Numbered from the stretch's first letter, positions 54,785 to 64,000 are shown. The stretch is DNA of 64,000 nucleotides from Paenibacillus sp. HB172176 (GCF_011947265.1 NZ_JAATHD010000002.1:434001-498000); one strand, 5' to 3'. Made by a program: numbers and translations. The notes: generated from the sequence alone by a model not told the origin.

Positions 54785-55588
54785 CTAGCTCTGGCTGCCC
54801 TTCTTCGCTTTGCCGAGCGAAGCGACAATATCGACAGACAAGCTGTTAAGACCTGGATAATCAGCTTGCTCGAACAACTCGTTAAATTTCATCTGGAACT
54901 GCGCCGCTTCCCGAACCCGATGGTAGAAGTAGAGATCCTGAATGCCGCCGAGCACTCTCGATACCACATTCGACTGCTCCTCGAATTCGGTCTGCGCGTC
55001 CAGAATTTCCTTCCGAATGCTCGTCATCTCCGTATCCAGCTGGAAAGCGGCTTCCGCCGCCTTCTTCAGACGATTTCGAACATCCTCGGGCAAGCTTTCC
55101 TTGAATTTATAATTAAGCGAATGCTCAATGGTCGCCCAGAAATTCATGGCCAGGGTGCGAATCTGGATTTCGGCAAGCACGTCTTTATAGCCAAGCGCGG
55201 TTTGAACGCCGTATTTCACAATAATATGGTAGCTTCGATAGCCGCTTTCCTTGTAATGGGTTATGTAATCCTTCTCGTAGACAAGCTGCAGATCTCGCCG
55301 ATTGCGAATCAATTCGGCCACCCGGTGAATATCGTCGACGAACTGGCACATAATGCGAATGCCGGCGATATCCTCAATGCCCGTGTCGATTTGATCGGTA
55401 GCGACGCCAAGCCGCTTCGCCTTCTCCAATATGCTTGAAATCCGTTTGACTCTTCCCGTCACGAATTCAATAGGCGCATACGCCTCTCTTATTTTCAGCT
55501 CCAGACGCATGGTCTTGAACTTTACCTTTAATTCTTCAACCGCTTGCTCGTAAGGCTGTAGAAAAAGACTCCAGTCTCTGCCGTCCAT
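54785..55588 (-). CDS. small alarmone synthetase, RelQ/YjbM-like
   Basis: 267 residues. The (p)ppGpp synthetase domain has EDIAGIRIMCQFVDDIH, ESGYRSYHIIVKYG and EIQIRTLAMNFWATIEHSLNYK, then a helical C-terminal tail (ETEFEEQSNV-like). No HD hydrolase or ACT/TGS regulatory domain is present, so it is a single-function synthetase like RelQ. It would make pppGpp/ppGpp independently of the ribosome-bound Rel. It is between pyrD and the methyltransferase gene. Confidence 0.93.
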   Translation of the reverse strand: MDGRDWSLFLQPYEQAVEELKVKFKTMRLELKIREAYAPIEFVTGRVKRISSILEKAKRLGVATDQIDTGIEDIAGIRIMCQFVDDIHRVAELIRNRRDLQLVYEKDYITHYKESGYRSYHIIVKYGVQTALGYKDVLAEIQIRTLAMNFWATIEHSLNYKFKESLPEDVRNRLKKAAEAAFQLDTEMTSIRKEILDAQTEFEEQSNVVSRVLGGIQDLYFYHRVREAAQFQMKFNELFEQADYPGLNSLSVDIVASLGKAKKGSQS

Positions 55589-55604
55589 GGGGTCGCCTCC
55601 TGTT

Positions 55605-56711
55605 CTAACGATGATCTGCGCCTACTGCTTCTGCGATGCTGCTAAAGCCGTCCTTGCGCAAGCATTGCTTCAGTCCGCTTGTCAGCTCGCGAAGCAAGCC
55701 TGGCCCCTTATAGATTAATGCGGTATACACTTCAACCATGGAGGCACCCGCGCGAATTTTATCGTATGCATCCTGTGCGTTAAAAATTCCACCAGATCCG
55801 ATTATTGGAAGCTGACCACGAGTTAAGCGATAAACGTTCGAGATAACCTCCGTCGATCGTTCCGTAAGCGGCTTGCCGCTAAGGCCCCCGGCTTCTCCGG
55901 CATGCGAATGCGTCAACCCGTCGCGAGACAGCGTTGTGTTGGTAGCAATGATACCCGATACTCCGCTCTCTGTAATCGTGGAAACGGTGTGCGCCAGCTC
56001 GTCGTCTGACATATCCGGAGCGATCTTCACCAGTATCGGCTTCGTCGCTTTCTTGCTTGCCGCTCCTTGCCGGTCCATCTCGTCCATAACGCTGCCTAGA
56101 AGCTTGCGAAGCTCGTCGCCATGCTGCAAATCCCTTAATCCTTGGGTGTTCGGCGAAGAGATATTGACTACGAAGAAATCACCATAGGGGTACAGCGTTC
56201 GAATGCATGCCATATAATCTTCATGCGCGAGCTCATTAGGGGTAAGCTTGTTCTTGCCAATATTCACGGCAATCGGTATGCGATGAATCTTTCGTTTCGA
56301 GAGAGATTCCGCCATCGCCTCCACGCCGTTGTTGTTGAAGCCCATCCGGTTGATGAGCGCTTCTTCAGGCGGCAACCGGAACAGCCGCGGAAGCTCGTTG
56401 CCGGACTGGGGCTTCGGGGTCACCGTGCCGACTTCGGCAAATCCGAAGCCAATGCTGGAGAAGCCGTCCGAAGCTATTCCGTTCTTATCGAGACCGGCAG
56501 CGAGTCCAATTGGATGATGAAACTTCAGGCCGAACAGCTCCGTTGACAGCTCGGGCGACGGCGATACGCCGTACATGGCATGCATGATGGAGGTCATGCC
56601 CGGCACGCGCGCTCCCGAAGATAGGCCGTCAATAACAAGATGATGCGCTTTTTCCGGGTCCATTTTGAAAAAAAGCGGTTTTAAGACTGAGGTGTAAAAC
56701 AAGCGGTTCAC
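55605..56711 (-). CDS. pyrD: quinone-dependent dihydroorotate dehydrogenase
   Basis: 368 residues. The class 2 N-terminal helix (MNRLFYTSVLKPLFFKMDPEKAHH) for membrane docking is present. The FMN domain has GLAAGLDKNG, VEVGTVTPKPQSGN-like AEVGTVTPKPQSGNELPR, and the catalytic serine loop VVNISSPNTQGLR. It oxidises dihydroorotate to orotate with quinone. The start GTG 56709-56711 is weakly supported by a ribosome-binding site but fits the family N-terminus. Confidence 0.95.
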   Translation of the reverse strand: MNRLFYTSVLKPLFFKMDPEKAHHLVIDGLSSGARVPGMTSIMHAMYGVSPSPELSTELFGLKFHHPIGLAAGLDKNGIASDGFSSIGFGFAEVGTVTPKPQSGNELPRLFRLPPEEALINRMGFNNNGVEAMAESLSKRKIHRIPIAVNIGKNKLTPNELAHEDYMACIRTLYPYGDFFVVNISSPNTQGLRDLQHGDELRKLLGSVMDEMDRQGAASKKATKPILVKIAPDMSDDELAHTVSTITESGVSGIIATNTTLSRDGLTHSHAGEAGGLSGKPLTERSTEVISNVYRLTRGQLPIIGSGGIFNAQDAYDKIRAGASMVEVYTALIYKGPGLLRELTSGLKQCLRKDGFSSIAEAVGADHR

Positions 56712-56920
56712 TCCGTTCTTTCGTTAAATGCTCTACCGAACAGTTTATCCTTTTTGCATGAAAAAGAAAAGAGGAGAGCATCGACTCTGACGCGTAAAGT
56801 CAGCTTATCACCGTCAACCAGACGCGCCAGAGCGGAATGCGTTATTGCAGGAAGCCCAGAAAACGATTACAATACAAACATAGCAAGCTTGTCAATTCGA
56901 AATAGAGAGGTTGAATGTCA

Positions 56921-57058
56921 ATGAGCGCTCCCAAAAGAAAACCCGCCACACTGAAAACAAAACCAAAGGAAGAAGTGAACAAGAAAGCTCTAATCTGGCT
57001 TTCCTCCATTGCAGGCGCGATCGTTATCGCCGTCGCTCTGTTGCTCATATTCTCTTGA
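56921..57058 (+). CDS. small single-pass membrane protein
   Basis: 45 residues, too short for many gene finders. A Lys/Pro-rich head (MSAPKRKPATLKTKPKEE) is followed by a membrane segment (ALIWLSSIAGAIVIAVALLLIF). An upstream in-frame ATG at 56915 (MSM...) is an alternative; AGAGG is at 10 bases or 4 bases respectively. The positive head suggests an inside N-terminus. No family recognised. It is convergent with the transpeptidase gene. Confidence 0.6.
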   Translation: MSAPKRKPATLKTKPKEEVNKKALIWLSSIAGAIVIAVALLLIFS

Positions 57059-57072
57059 TGGCTAACAATAAG

Positions 57073-58512
57073 TCACGATAACCATTCATATTTCTTATCG
57101 GGATTGGTTTCATTCTGCTGCGGCTCGAGCCGAAATCGGCTGGGAGCCGGCTTCGCCGGGAATGGAATCATTCCTTTTTTTATGATTACCTTCGTTCCGA
57201 GAGGCACCATATCGAACAGTTCTTCCACATCCCCCCGCTTCATTCGGATGCAGCCCAGCGACTCATCCTTGAGGATGCTGTCCTCCTTGTCCGTTCCATG
57301 AATCGCATAGAGCGTATTCGACAGCGTCATGCCGCGCGAGCCGAACACCCCTTGATCGGAACCGTTAGGATTACGCACCTTCTCGCTGATCGAGAACGTA
57401 CCTGTAGGCGTTCGATCTCCTCCAAGCCCGACTTTATAGCTTCGAATAACAAGGAGATTGTGCACAACGGACAGAGTATGGGCCTCGGTGTCGACGACAA
57501 TCTGAATCGGATCCGGCCAACCCTCTTCAATCAAGCCGTTTGTTCCCATGCTTTTTGCATTGAAATCGCTGCCGCCGGCAGTTCCCACTTCTTCCTTTCC
57601 CGCATTATCGCTAGTCGCTTTTCCCCCCTTCACCGCTGTCTGCTCGCTTTTCTCGATGTTTTGTTCATATTCCTTCAAGGCTTGAAGCAGGCGAGGGAAC
57701 ATCTCACGCATCCCTTTTCCTTCTCCCGCCAAAACATTATTCGGATAAGGCTGTATCAAATCCTTAAGCCGCACTGGCCATTTTTGGAATAATTCGCGAT
57801 AATGATAGATGGCGCTCGATAGAGTCCAGTGCATTTCCTGTTGTTTCTTCCAAGTCTGAAACGTCTCGTTCATGGCCGGCAATGATGACGGCTCGCACAG
57901 ACAAAGCTCCGGCGACAGCAATTCAACCTGGAGAGGCGATCGACTTCCGTTAGATGCGATGGAGGCCAGAAGCCGCTCGTCGCTGTTCCAATCGAGCCAA
58001 TTGTCCGATCGCTTCAGTTCCGCGGCAATCAGCACCCGCGGCTTTAGCTTCGAGAATATCTGCAAAGCTTGCTCGATCGGCGCGTTCTCTTCCTTTGACA
58101 GCAGCAGAACGCCAAGCGGCGCTTGCTTCTCCGAGATGCCGCTCGCTCCTCCCACCGTCGCTGCTTCTTTCGTTTCAGCAGCATCCTCTACCCGCTTTGC
58201 CGCCTGCAGCGGCAAGAGAAACGCGAGCAGGAGCATCGGCAATAAGATGAAGAGCGTTTTGCGCAGAAGCTTTCGCTTCTTTTGCTCCAGATCCCACTTC
58301 ATCAGCAGCTCCAAGCCCTGTTTTTCCGCCAGCGGATGACTTTCTTGCTCGTACGCTTCGTACACATCTCCGGATTGAATGAAGCAATAGTTGGCTTTAG
58401 CTTCCTTTCCTTCCTTCAAATAATAACGACCTAACAGATACCAGCCCATCTTATTGTCCGGATGCTGGTTAACGAATCGTTTCAGATACAGCTCTTCCTC
58501 CAGCTTCTCCAC
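57073..58512 (-). CDS. L,D-transpeptidase with cytoplasmic repeat-like domain
   Basis: 479 residues from GTG 58510-58512, with GGGGG seven bases upstream. The N-terminal 80 residues are cytoplasmic and TPR-like (KMGWYLLGRYYLKEGKEAKANYCF). A membrane segment follows near residues 84-103, and then about 220 residues of outside sequence. The C-terminal YkuD catalytic domain carries the active site IHGTDKEDSILKDESLGC (His...Ser-x-Gly-Cys) with the following IRM. It should cross-link peptidoglycan through 3-3 bonds or attach proteins. The cytoplasmic extension is unusual for the family. Confidence 0.85.
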   Translation of the reverse strand: MEKLEEELYLKRFVNQHPDNKMGWYLLGRYYLKEGKEAKANYCFIQSGDVYEAYEQESHPLAEKQGLELLMKWDLEQKKRKLLRKTLFILLPMLLLAFLLPLQAAKRVEDAAETKEAATVGGASGISEKQAPLGVLLLSKEENAPIEQALQIFSKLKPRVLIAAELKRSDNWLDWNSDERLLASIASNGSRSPLQVELLSPELCLCEPSSLPAMNETFQTWKKQQEMHWTLSSAIYHYRELFQKWPVRLKDLIQPYPNNVLAGEGKGMREMFPRLLQALKEYEQNIEKSEQTAVKGGKATSDNAGKEEVGTAGGSDFNAKSMGTNGLIEEGWPDPIQIVVDTEAHTLSVVHNLLVIRSYKVGLGGDRTPTGTFSISEKVRNPNGSDQGVFGSRGMTLSNTLYAIHGTDKEDSILKDESLGCIRMKRGDVEELFDMVPLGTKVIIKKGMIPFPAKPAPSRFRLEPQQNETNPDKKYEWLS

Positions 58513-58603
58513 AATGCATCCCCCATCGCCGTTCGAATCTTCTTTTCTTCTATATCGGCTGGAGAGACTATTTCGTCAAGACAGGCGAAGAAATATTCAA
58601 AAC

Positions 58604-58633
58604 AAAAAACCCTTCCGTATTTCACGGAAAGGG
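58604..58633 (-). terminator. terminator of the ferredoxin gene
   Basis: CCCTTTCCGT pairs with ACGGAAGGG around a short loop, followed on the minus strand by TTTTTTGTTTT. It lies about 30 bases past the ferredoxin stop. Confidence 0.85.
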
Positions 58634-58661
58634 CTTCGAGTTGCCGTTATACTGTACAGGA

Positions 58662-58916
<255 letters not shown>

Positions 58917-58977
58917 TTATAAATACGGAATAATCCCGTTATTTCTATACTATGAAATCAGATGCAGCTTGGTTTCT

Positions 58978-60267
58978 TCACTCATCAATATATAACAAAC
59001 CATCGTCCTTTTGCAAGGATGTGCCTCGAATTCGTTTGTTCCTGATTAAAGTGGAAGGATCATCGCCCAGCATGCCTGCCGTAAGCACCGCGTCTTCTCC
59101 GAATTTATCGCGAAGCGCGTCCATAGCTTTAATCAGCGCTTCCTTCTTCGGCTGCTCCTCATAGTCGAACAAATCCAATTGCATCGGCGTTTCGTCCAGC
59201 GGCGTCAAGTTCTGCAGCGTTACGCCCAGCAGGCGGATCGGAGCGCCCTCAGGCCAATGCTTGCTGAACAGCTTGCGAGCTTCCCTGTTAATGTCCTCGG
59301 CGGACTGCGTAGGAGCGGGCAATGTATGCGACCGGGTAATCGTGGTCATGTCCGGCCTGCGAATCGTAATCTGCACGGTCGAAGCGACAAGCTTCTGTCT
59401 GCGCAGCCTCCGCCCCGTTTGATCGGATAAATTAAGCAATATGCGGAATACTTCCTCGCGCTCCGTCACATCCTGCGGCAGCGTCGTCGTATGGCCGATC
59501 GATTTGTTTGCTTCGCGGTTCGGATTTACTTCCCCATGGTCAATGCCGTGCGCTGCCGCTCTCATCCACGCGCCGACCGTGCCAAAATGCTTGATCAGCA
59601 TTCTTTCGTCCGCCATTGCCAACTGGCCGATCGTTTCGATTCGCAGCTTCAGCAGCTTTTCCGCCGTCTTCCTTCCGATGCCAAACAGCATACCGCAGGG
59701 CTTATCCCACAACAAGCCAGGCACATCTCTCAGTCTGAGCACGGTAAGACCGTTTGGCTTTTTCATATCCGAAGCCATCTTGGCCAGCAGCTTGTTCGGA
59801 GCGAGTCCGATTGAGCAAGGCAGCTGCCATTCTGTTCGAATTCTTTGCTGAAGCGTCCGGGATATTTCCAATGGAGTGCCAAGTAATTTGGAGCCCGTTA
59901 TATCCATGTAGCATTCATCGATTGAAACCGTCTCCACCATGTCCGTGAATTGTCTGGCAATCGAGAGAAAGCCTCTTGAATATTTTCTGTACAGTTCGAA
60001 ATCAGGCTTGATCAGCATCAGCTCCGGGCATAGCTTGAGCGCTTGACGAACCTGCATGCCGGTCTTGATTCCGCGCGCTCTGGCCGTATAAGAGCAAGTG
60101 ACGATGATGCCTTTGCGCAGCTCGACGCTGCCCGACACGGCGGTTGGTTTTCCACTATATGTTTCAGGTTGCTCCGCCTCGTGAACCGAGCAATAGAAGG
60201 CGTTCATATCGAGGTGAATAATAACCCTCCCCTTCGCCGGATAATGCTCCTGCACATTGCCGCTCAT
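58978..60267 (-). CDS. dinB: DNA polymerase IV (Y family)
   Basis: 429 residues. Catalytic motifs are HLDMNAFYCSVHEAE and VSIDECYMDITGSK, with IGLAPNKLLAKMASD and FGIGRKTAEKLLKL. A C-terminal little-finger domain follows, then an extra tail containing the QLDLFDYEEQ clamp-binding motif (QxxLF type). It is an error-prone translesion polymerase. The start ATG 60265-60267 is weakly supported. The substitution of Asn in DMN (for DMD) is seen in other Gram-positive relatives. Confidence 0.94.
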   Translation of the reverse strand: MSGNVQEHYPAKGRVIIHLDMNAFYCSVHEAEQPETYSGKPTAVSGSVELRKGIIVTCSYTARARGIKTGMQVRQALKLCPELMLIKPDFELYRKYSRGFLSIARQFTDMVETVSIDECYMDITGSKLLGTPLEISRTLQQRIRTEWQLPCSIGLAPNKLLAKMASDMKKPNGLTVLRLRDVPGLLWDKPCGMLFGIGRKTAEKLLKLRIETIGQLAMADERMLIKHFGTVGAWMRAAAHGIDHGEVNPNREANKSIGHTTTLPQDVTEREEVFRILLNLSDQTGRRLRRQKLVASTVQITIRRPDMTTITRSHTLPAPTQSAEDINREARKLFSKHWPEGAPIRLLGVTLQNLTPLDETPMQLDLFDYEEQPKKEALIKAMDALRDKFGEDAVLTAGMLGDDPSTLIRNKRIRGTSLQKDDGLLYIDE

Positions 60268-60429
60268 CCTTATTCACCGCCTTGCTTCTATTGATAAATA
60301 TTCACGATTGGTTGTACGATCTCTTTTCATCAGCATATAATTAGGCATAGAGCAAGTCAACCTTTGCTATTCGACAAGCTTTCGATAGATTTTTCATCTT
60401 TTCCTATCTACTTTAAAGAGATAAAATGT

Positions 60430-60435
60430 TATAAT
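60430..60435 (+). promoter_or_regulatory. extended -10 promoter of cimA
   Basis: TGTTATAAT (TG-N-TATAAT) at 60427-60435, a perfect extended -10. No good -35 box is visible 17 bases upstream (TCTACT). It lies about 50 bases before cimA. Confidence 0.55.
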
Positions 60436-60487
60436 GATTCATTATGATTTGTTAATGGTCATCAAGTGAAGGAGGCGCTATTCAAAA

Positions 60488-62101
60488 ATGTCCGCAAATA
60501 TCTCCATTTTCGATACAACGTTGCGTGACGGCACACAAGGCGAAGGAATCAGCCTGTCGGCAGACGATAAGCTAAAGATCGCTCAGAAGCTGGATGCTCT
60601 GGGGGTTGCATATATTGAAGGCGGAAATCCCGGCAGCAACAATAAAGATATCGAGTTTTTCAAACGGGTGAAGTCGCTGAAGCTCCGAGCCAAAATTACC
60701 GCTTTCGGCAGCACGCGCCGCAAGAACAGCCAGGCAGACCAGGATGCCAGCCTGCTTCGCATTATTGAATCCGGCGTGCCCGCCGCTACTTTAGTCGGCA
60801 AAGCATGGGATTTTCATGTGCACACGGCGCTTCAGACAACGCTGGAGGAAAATCTGGCGATGATTTTCGATTCCTTCGCTCTGCTCAAAAGTCGCGGTAT
60901 GGAAGCGATGTACGATGCCGAGCATTTCTTTGACGGCTACAAGAATAATCCAGAGTATGCGCTTGCGGCTTTGCGCAAGGCGCAGGAAGGCGGAGCGGAT
61001 TGGCTTGTGCTTTGCGATACGAATGGCGGCACTCTTCCAGGCGAAATTCACGAAATCGTGACGAGAGTGCGCGAGGAATTAACGACCCCGATTGGCATTC
61101 ATACTCATAATGATTGCGAGCTTGCGGTCGCCAATTCCCTTGCGGCGGTTCAAGCGGGAGCGAGACAGGTGCAGGGTACGATCAACGGCTACGGCGAACG
61201 TTGCGGCAACGCGAATCTCTGCTCAATTATTCCCAACCTGCAGCTCAAGCTGAACTATCAATGCCTCGACGAGGAGCAGCTTCGCAATCTGACCGGAACG
61301 GCCCGTTATATTAGCGAAATCGCCAATGTGCATATGCCTGTCGGTCAAGCTTATGTCGGCAATGCCGCATTCGCGCATAAGGGCGGTATTCACGTATCCG
61401 CCATTATGAAGGACGCCAAAACGTACGAGCATATCGCGCCGGAGCTCGTCGGCAACAAGCAGCGCATTCTGGTCTCCGAGTTGGCAGGCCAAAGCAACAT
61501 TATATCGAAGGCCGCTCAGCTTGGCCTCGACGTGAACACGAACAACGAGAAGACCAAGATGATTATGGAGCAGATCAAGGATCTGGAGCATCAAGGCTAT
61601 CAATTCGAAGGCGCCGACGCCTCGCTCGAGCTTCTCCTTCGCGCCGCCTTCACCGAAAGCAAGGAATTGTTCAAAGTGGAATCGTTCAAAATGCATGTAG
61701 AGAAGTCAAGCAGCGAGATGATCTCCGAGGCGATCGTGAAAATTAATGTGGATGGTCAGCAGGTTTATACTGCCGCCGAGGGGAACGGACCTGTCAACGC
61801 GCTTGACAATGCGTTGCGGAAAGCTCTTATCAGCTTCTACCCGCAAATCGAAGACATCCATTTGTCCGATTACAAGGTTCGCGTCATCGACGAGAAGGAT
61901 GCGACTGCCGCCAAGGTACGCGTTCTTATCGAATCGACCGGCCTCGACAATACGTGGAGCACGGTCGGCGTTTCCAGCAATGTTATTGAAGCCAGCTGGG
62001 AGGCTCTGCTTGACAGCTTCAGGTACGCGCTGCTTCATATGGATAAGGTGGAAGGCTCGACGCAAGAAGCCTCGGAACGTCTCGGGCTGTTGAACCACTG
62101 A
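60488..62101 (+). CDS. cimA: (R)-citramalate synthase
   Basis: 537 residues. The catalytic domain has FDTTLRDGTQGEGISLSADD, DWLVLCDTNGGTLP and GIHTHNDCELAVANSLAAV. A C-terminal regulatory domain (KINVDGQQVYTAAEGNGPVNALD) senses the end product. The length and the DGTQGEG signature separate CimA from LeuA and homocitrate synthase. It joins pyruvate and acetyl-CoA to citramalate for an alternative isoleucine route. AAGGAGG is 12 bases upstream of ATG 60488. Confidence 0.94.
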   Translation: MSANISIFDTTLRDGTQGEGISLSADDKLKIAQKLDALGVAYIEGGNPGSNNKDIEFFKRVKSLKLRAKITAFGSTRRKNSQADQDASLLRIIESGVPAATLVGKAWDFHVHTALQTTLEENLAMIFDSFALLKSRGMEAMYDAEHFFDGYKNNPEYALAALRKAQEGGADWLVLCDTNGGTLPGEIHEIVTRVREELTTPIGIHTHNDCELAVANSLAAVQAGARQVQGTINGYGERCGNANLCSIIPNLQLKLNYQCLDEEQLRNLTGTARYISEIANVHMPVGQAYVGNAAFAHKGGIHVSAIMKDAKTYEHIAPELVGNKQRILVSELAGQSNIISKAAQLGLDVNTNNEKTKMIMEQIKDLEHQGYQFEGADASLELLLRAAFTESKELFKVESFKMHVEKSSSEMISEAIVKINVDGQQVYTAAEGNGPVNALDNALRKALISFYPQIEDIHLSDYKVRVIDEKDATAAKVRVLIESTGLDNTWSTVGVSSNVIEASWEALLDSFRYALLHMDKVEGSTQEASERLGLLNH

Positions 62102-62113
62102 TTTGTTCCGCAA

Positions 62114-62154
62114 CAGAGGGTGCTGCCCGCAGCGAAAGCCGCGGACAGCACCCT
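62114..62154 (+). terminator. terminator after cimA
   Basis: AGAGGGTGCTG-C-CCGC pairs with GCGG-A-CAGCACCCTCT, 15 pairs with one internal mismatch. TCTTTC follows. It is in the convergent gap to the thioredoxin gene. Confidence 0.7.
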
Positions 62155-62179
62155 CTCTTTCATGGCTCGAATTTCGAAT

Positions 62180-62725
62180 TCATGCCCATTTCTCGATCAT
62201 TCTCTGCCATTCCTCGTACGTTATGACGCCGTTCACCCGTTCTCTGATGATTCCTTCTGAATCAATGACGAAGGTGGTCGGGAAGGCGTTCACCTTATAC
62301 GCTTTCGTAATATTTCCATCCCGATCCATTAGAATCGGAAAGGTAAAGCCCTGCTCTTCTACAAATTCTCTGGCGGAACGTTCCTTGTCAAAATTAGTCG
62401 CGTTGACGCCATATAACGCAATTCGATCTCCATATTGAGTATAGAGCTTCTGCAGGTCGGGCGCTTCGAGCTCGCAGGGTCCGCACCAGGATGCCCAGAA
62501 ATTGACGAGCGTCAGCTTCTCGCCCTCGCCCCCGACGGCATAGGTCTCATCGCCAAGCCCCGGCAACTCAAAGCTCAGAGACTTCGAGCCTGCCTTCGGC
62601 TTGAATTCCACGCTAGAGTCCGCAGCAGCTTCTGTGACGGAATCCGAACCATTCTGCGTATATTGATAAATGGCAAGGCCGGCAAAAACAAATGCAAGAA
62701 CAAATAAAATCATCGTTTTCTTCAT
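62180..62725 (-). CDS. TlpA-like thiol-disulfide oxidoreductase (ResA/StoA type)
   Basis: 181 residues from ATG 62723-62725 (MKKTMILFVL), with GGAAGG upstream; the longer open frame adds 16 residues without a site. An N-terminal membrane anchor (residues 5-22) precedes a thioredoxin fold with the active site NFWASWCGPCELEAPD and the cis-proline region NAFPTTFVID. It should reduce disulfides outside the membrane, for example in apocytochrome c or spore-cortex enzymes. The exact role is open. Confidence 0.9.
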   Translation of the reverse strand: MKKTMILFVLAFVFAGLAIYQYTQNGSDSVTEAAADSSVEFKPKAGSKSLSFELPGLGDETYAVGGEGEKLTLVNFWASWCGPCELEAPDLQKLYTQYGDRIALYGVNATNFDKERSAREFVEEQGFTFPILMDRDGNITKAYKVNAFPTTFVIDSEGIIRERVNGVITYEEWQRMIEKWA

Positions 62726-62856
62726 GCTGTCCCTTCCTTCTCCGGGAAATTCATCTTCTCCCCATCGTATCATGCGTAGTATGGAAGCTCAAGCAGCGGG
62801 GCAGATTAGCCATAAAACCGTCACGAAATTGATGACGTCGAAGGAGGCCGAACGGC

Positions 62857-64000
62857 TTGGCTCAGTCACAATCAAAATGGCTTCAGTACGCCGCATTCGC
62901 TACCGTTCCTCTGGTGCTCGTGCTTGGCAATTCCATGCTTGTTCCCATCCTGCCCGATATGCAAAAGGCGATGAATCTCTCCAAGCTGCAGTCGAGTATG
63001 GTCATTACTTTATTCTCGGTTACGGCGGCGGTGTTCATACCTTTGATCGGTTATCTCTCCGATCGGATGAAGCGCAAGGCCGTCATCTTGCCAGCGCTCG
63101 CCATTTACGGCGCAGCAGGCATTATGTCGGCAATGGGAGCGATCTGGGACTCCTACACCGTTCTTATTATCTCCAGAGCGGTGCAGGGCCTTGCAGCGGC
63201 CGGAACGGCTCCAATTGCCATGGCGCTTGTCGGAGATTTGTACAAGGACGGCGAAGAAAGCGAGGCACTGGGTTTGATCGAAGCCGCGAATGGCTCAGGA
63301 AAGGTTATTAGTCCTATTCTAGGCTCGCTCCTTGGTCTTTGGACATGGTATGCTCCTTTTTTCGCCTTTCCTTTATTTTGCGCAGGAGCCTTCGTTGCTG
63401 TCCTGTTCCTGATCAAGGAGCCGCCTCACAAGGCGAAGCCGTTGCCGCTGAAGGAATATCTGTCCGGAATGAAGGACATTTACAGCAAAAATGGGAAATG
63501 GCTCATTACCGCCTATTGCGCCGGTTCTCTGGGATTATTCATATTATTCGGTCTTCTTGTCTATCTGTCCGACATGGCCGAGAAGCCTCCGCTCGGCATT
63601 AAAGGCGTTGCCAAAGGCGGCTTGCTCGCTATCCCTTTACTAGGACTTGTCATTACCGCCTTTCTAACCGGCAGGGGCATCAAGAAGAACGGTCATTTAA
63701 TGAAGAAGCTGATGGTTATCGGATTATGCATGATTACGCTCTTCCTGATAGCCGCTTCGATCTGGCACAGCAGCTTTGCTCTGCTTATCAGCTTTATTAC
63801 GGTCAGCAGCATAGGAACCGGTCTTGTGCTTCCTTGCTTGAACACGCTCATTACGGGCTCGGTTGATCGTACCCATCGGGGCATGGTCACCTCTTTGTAC
63901 AACAGCTTGCGCTTTCTCGGCGTCGCCGCGGGACCGCCGCTCTTCGGCTGGCTGGCCGACCTTTCCGTTACGTGGCTGTTCATCTTTCTCAGCGCGCTAA
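62857..64000 (+). CDS. MFS transporter, C-terminal end cut by the window
   Basis: The frame runs from TTG 62857 (MAQSQSKWLQYAAFATVPLVL), with AAGGAGG nine bases upstream, to the right edge, giving about 381 residues. Ten or more membrane segments are visible. The motif A loop is GYLSDRMKRKAV between segments 2 and 3, and a motif C-like GSGKVISPILGSLLG is in segment 5, typical of drug:proton antiporters (TetA/Bmr group). Other features are VGDLYKDGEESEALG and TSLYNSLRFLGVAAGPPLFG. Substrate unknown. Divergent from the thioredoxin gene. Confidence 0.88.
   Translation, partial: MAQSQSKWLQYAAFATVPLVLVLGNSMLVPILPDMQKAMNLSKLQSSMVITLFSVTAAVFIPLIGYLSDRMKRKAVILPALAIYGAAGIMSAMGAIWDSYTVLIISRAVQGLAAAGTAPIAMALVGDLYKDGEESEALGLIEAANGSGKVISPILGSLLGLWTWYAPFFAFPLFCAGAFVAVLFLIKEPPHKAKPLPLKEYLSGMKDIYSKNGKWLITAYCAGSLGLFILFGLLVYLSDMAEKPPLGIKGVAKGGLLAIPLLGLVITAFLTGRGIKKNGHLMKKLMVIGLCMITLFLIAASIWHSSFALLISFITVSSIGTGLVLPCLNTLITGSVDRTHRGMVTSLYNSLRFLGVAAGPPLFGWLADLSVTWLFIFLSAL

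Overview
The window is chromosomal DNA from a spore-forming Firmicute, most likely Paenibacillus or a close relative. This rests on the sporulation genes (spoIIP, gpr, yqfC, yqfD, a YjcZ-type peptide), HrcA/CIRCE heat-shock control, a T-box leucyl-tRNA synthetase leader, a comE locus, AddAB instead of RecBCD, and a gene order close to the yqe-yqf-comE region of Bacillus subtilis. Almost all genes are on the minus strand. No mobile element, CRISPR array, rRNA or tRNA gene was seen.

Layout. 1-3059: yqfF/pgpH (cut by the left edge), phoH, yqfD and yqfC. 3060-3633: a gene-poor stretch with a small repeat family and a strong hairpin. 3634-6671: nfeD, floA and a small membrane protein, behind an ECF-type promoter. 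6794-7868: yqeY, rpsU and a HIT hydrolase. 7998-9045: two uncharacterised proteins. 9095-16552: addA and addB. 16569-19453: an RlmI-like methyltransferase, a divergent Na/Pi cotransporter and a Nudix hydrolase. 19614-23499: mtaB, rsmE, an M50 protease and prmA. 23800-24180: two small proteins. 24331-29089: dnaJ, dnaK, grpE, hrcA and CIRCE. 29175-32829: a GNAT protein, hemW and lepA. 32908-36303: a YqxA-position protein, spoIIP, gpr and the divergent rpsT. 36454-45053: holA, an ECF sigma/anti-sigma pair, comEC, a 51-bp minisatellite, comEB, metY and comEA. 45167-48866: comER, and leuS with its T-box. 48905-50257: GNAT, a YneQ-like protein and ywbE. 50387-52324: a DEAD-box RNA helicase and a 29-residue YjcZ-like peptide behind a SigmaK-type promoter. 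52447-56711: an RsuA-type pseudouridine synthase, an RsmB/F-type methyltransferase, a small alarmone synthetase and pyrD. 56921-58904: a small membrane protein, an L,D-transpeptidase and ferredoxin. 58978-64000: dinB, cimA, a TlpA-like thioredoxin and an MFS transporter cut by the right edge.

The genes form a housekeeping core for translation and rRNA/tRNA modification (lepA, prmA, rsmE, mtaB, leuS, rpsU, rpsT), protein folding, recombination and competence (addAB, comE, holA), and spore formation. The most distinctive items are non-coding or organisational. They are the 51-bp tandem repeat between comEB and comEC, metY inserted in the comE operon, an ECF sigma/anti-sigma module between comEC and holA with a matching autoregulatory promoter, a SigmaW-like promoter on nfeD-floA, and a dispersed TGCAAATATACAGG-type repeat. 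I found no convincing wholly new multi-gene system.

Many true starts are GTG or TTG with strong Shine-Dalgarno sites. Where a longer open frame begins upstream, the start was chosen from the ribosome-binding site. All families were named from motifs read by eye; no database search was run.
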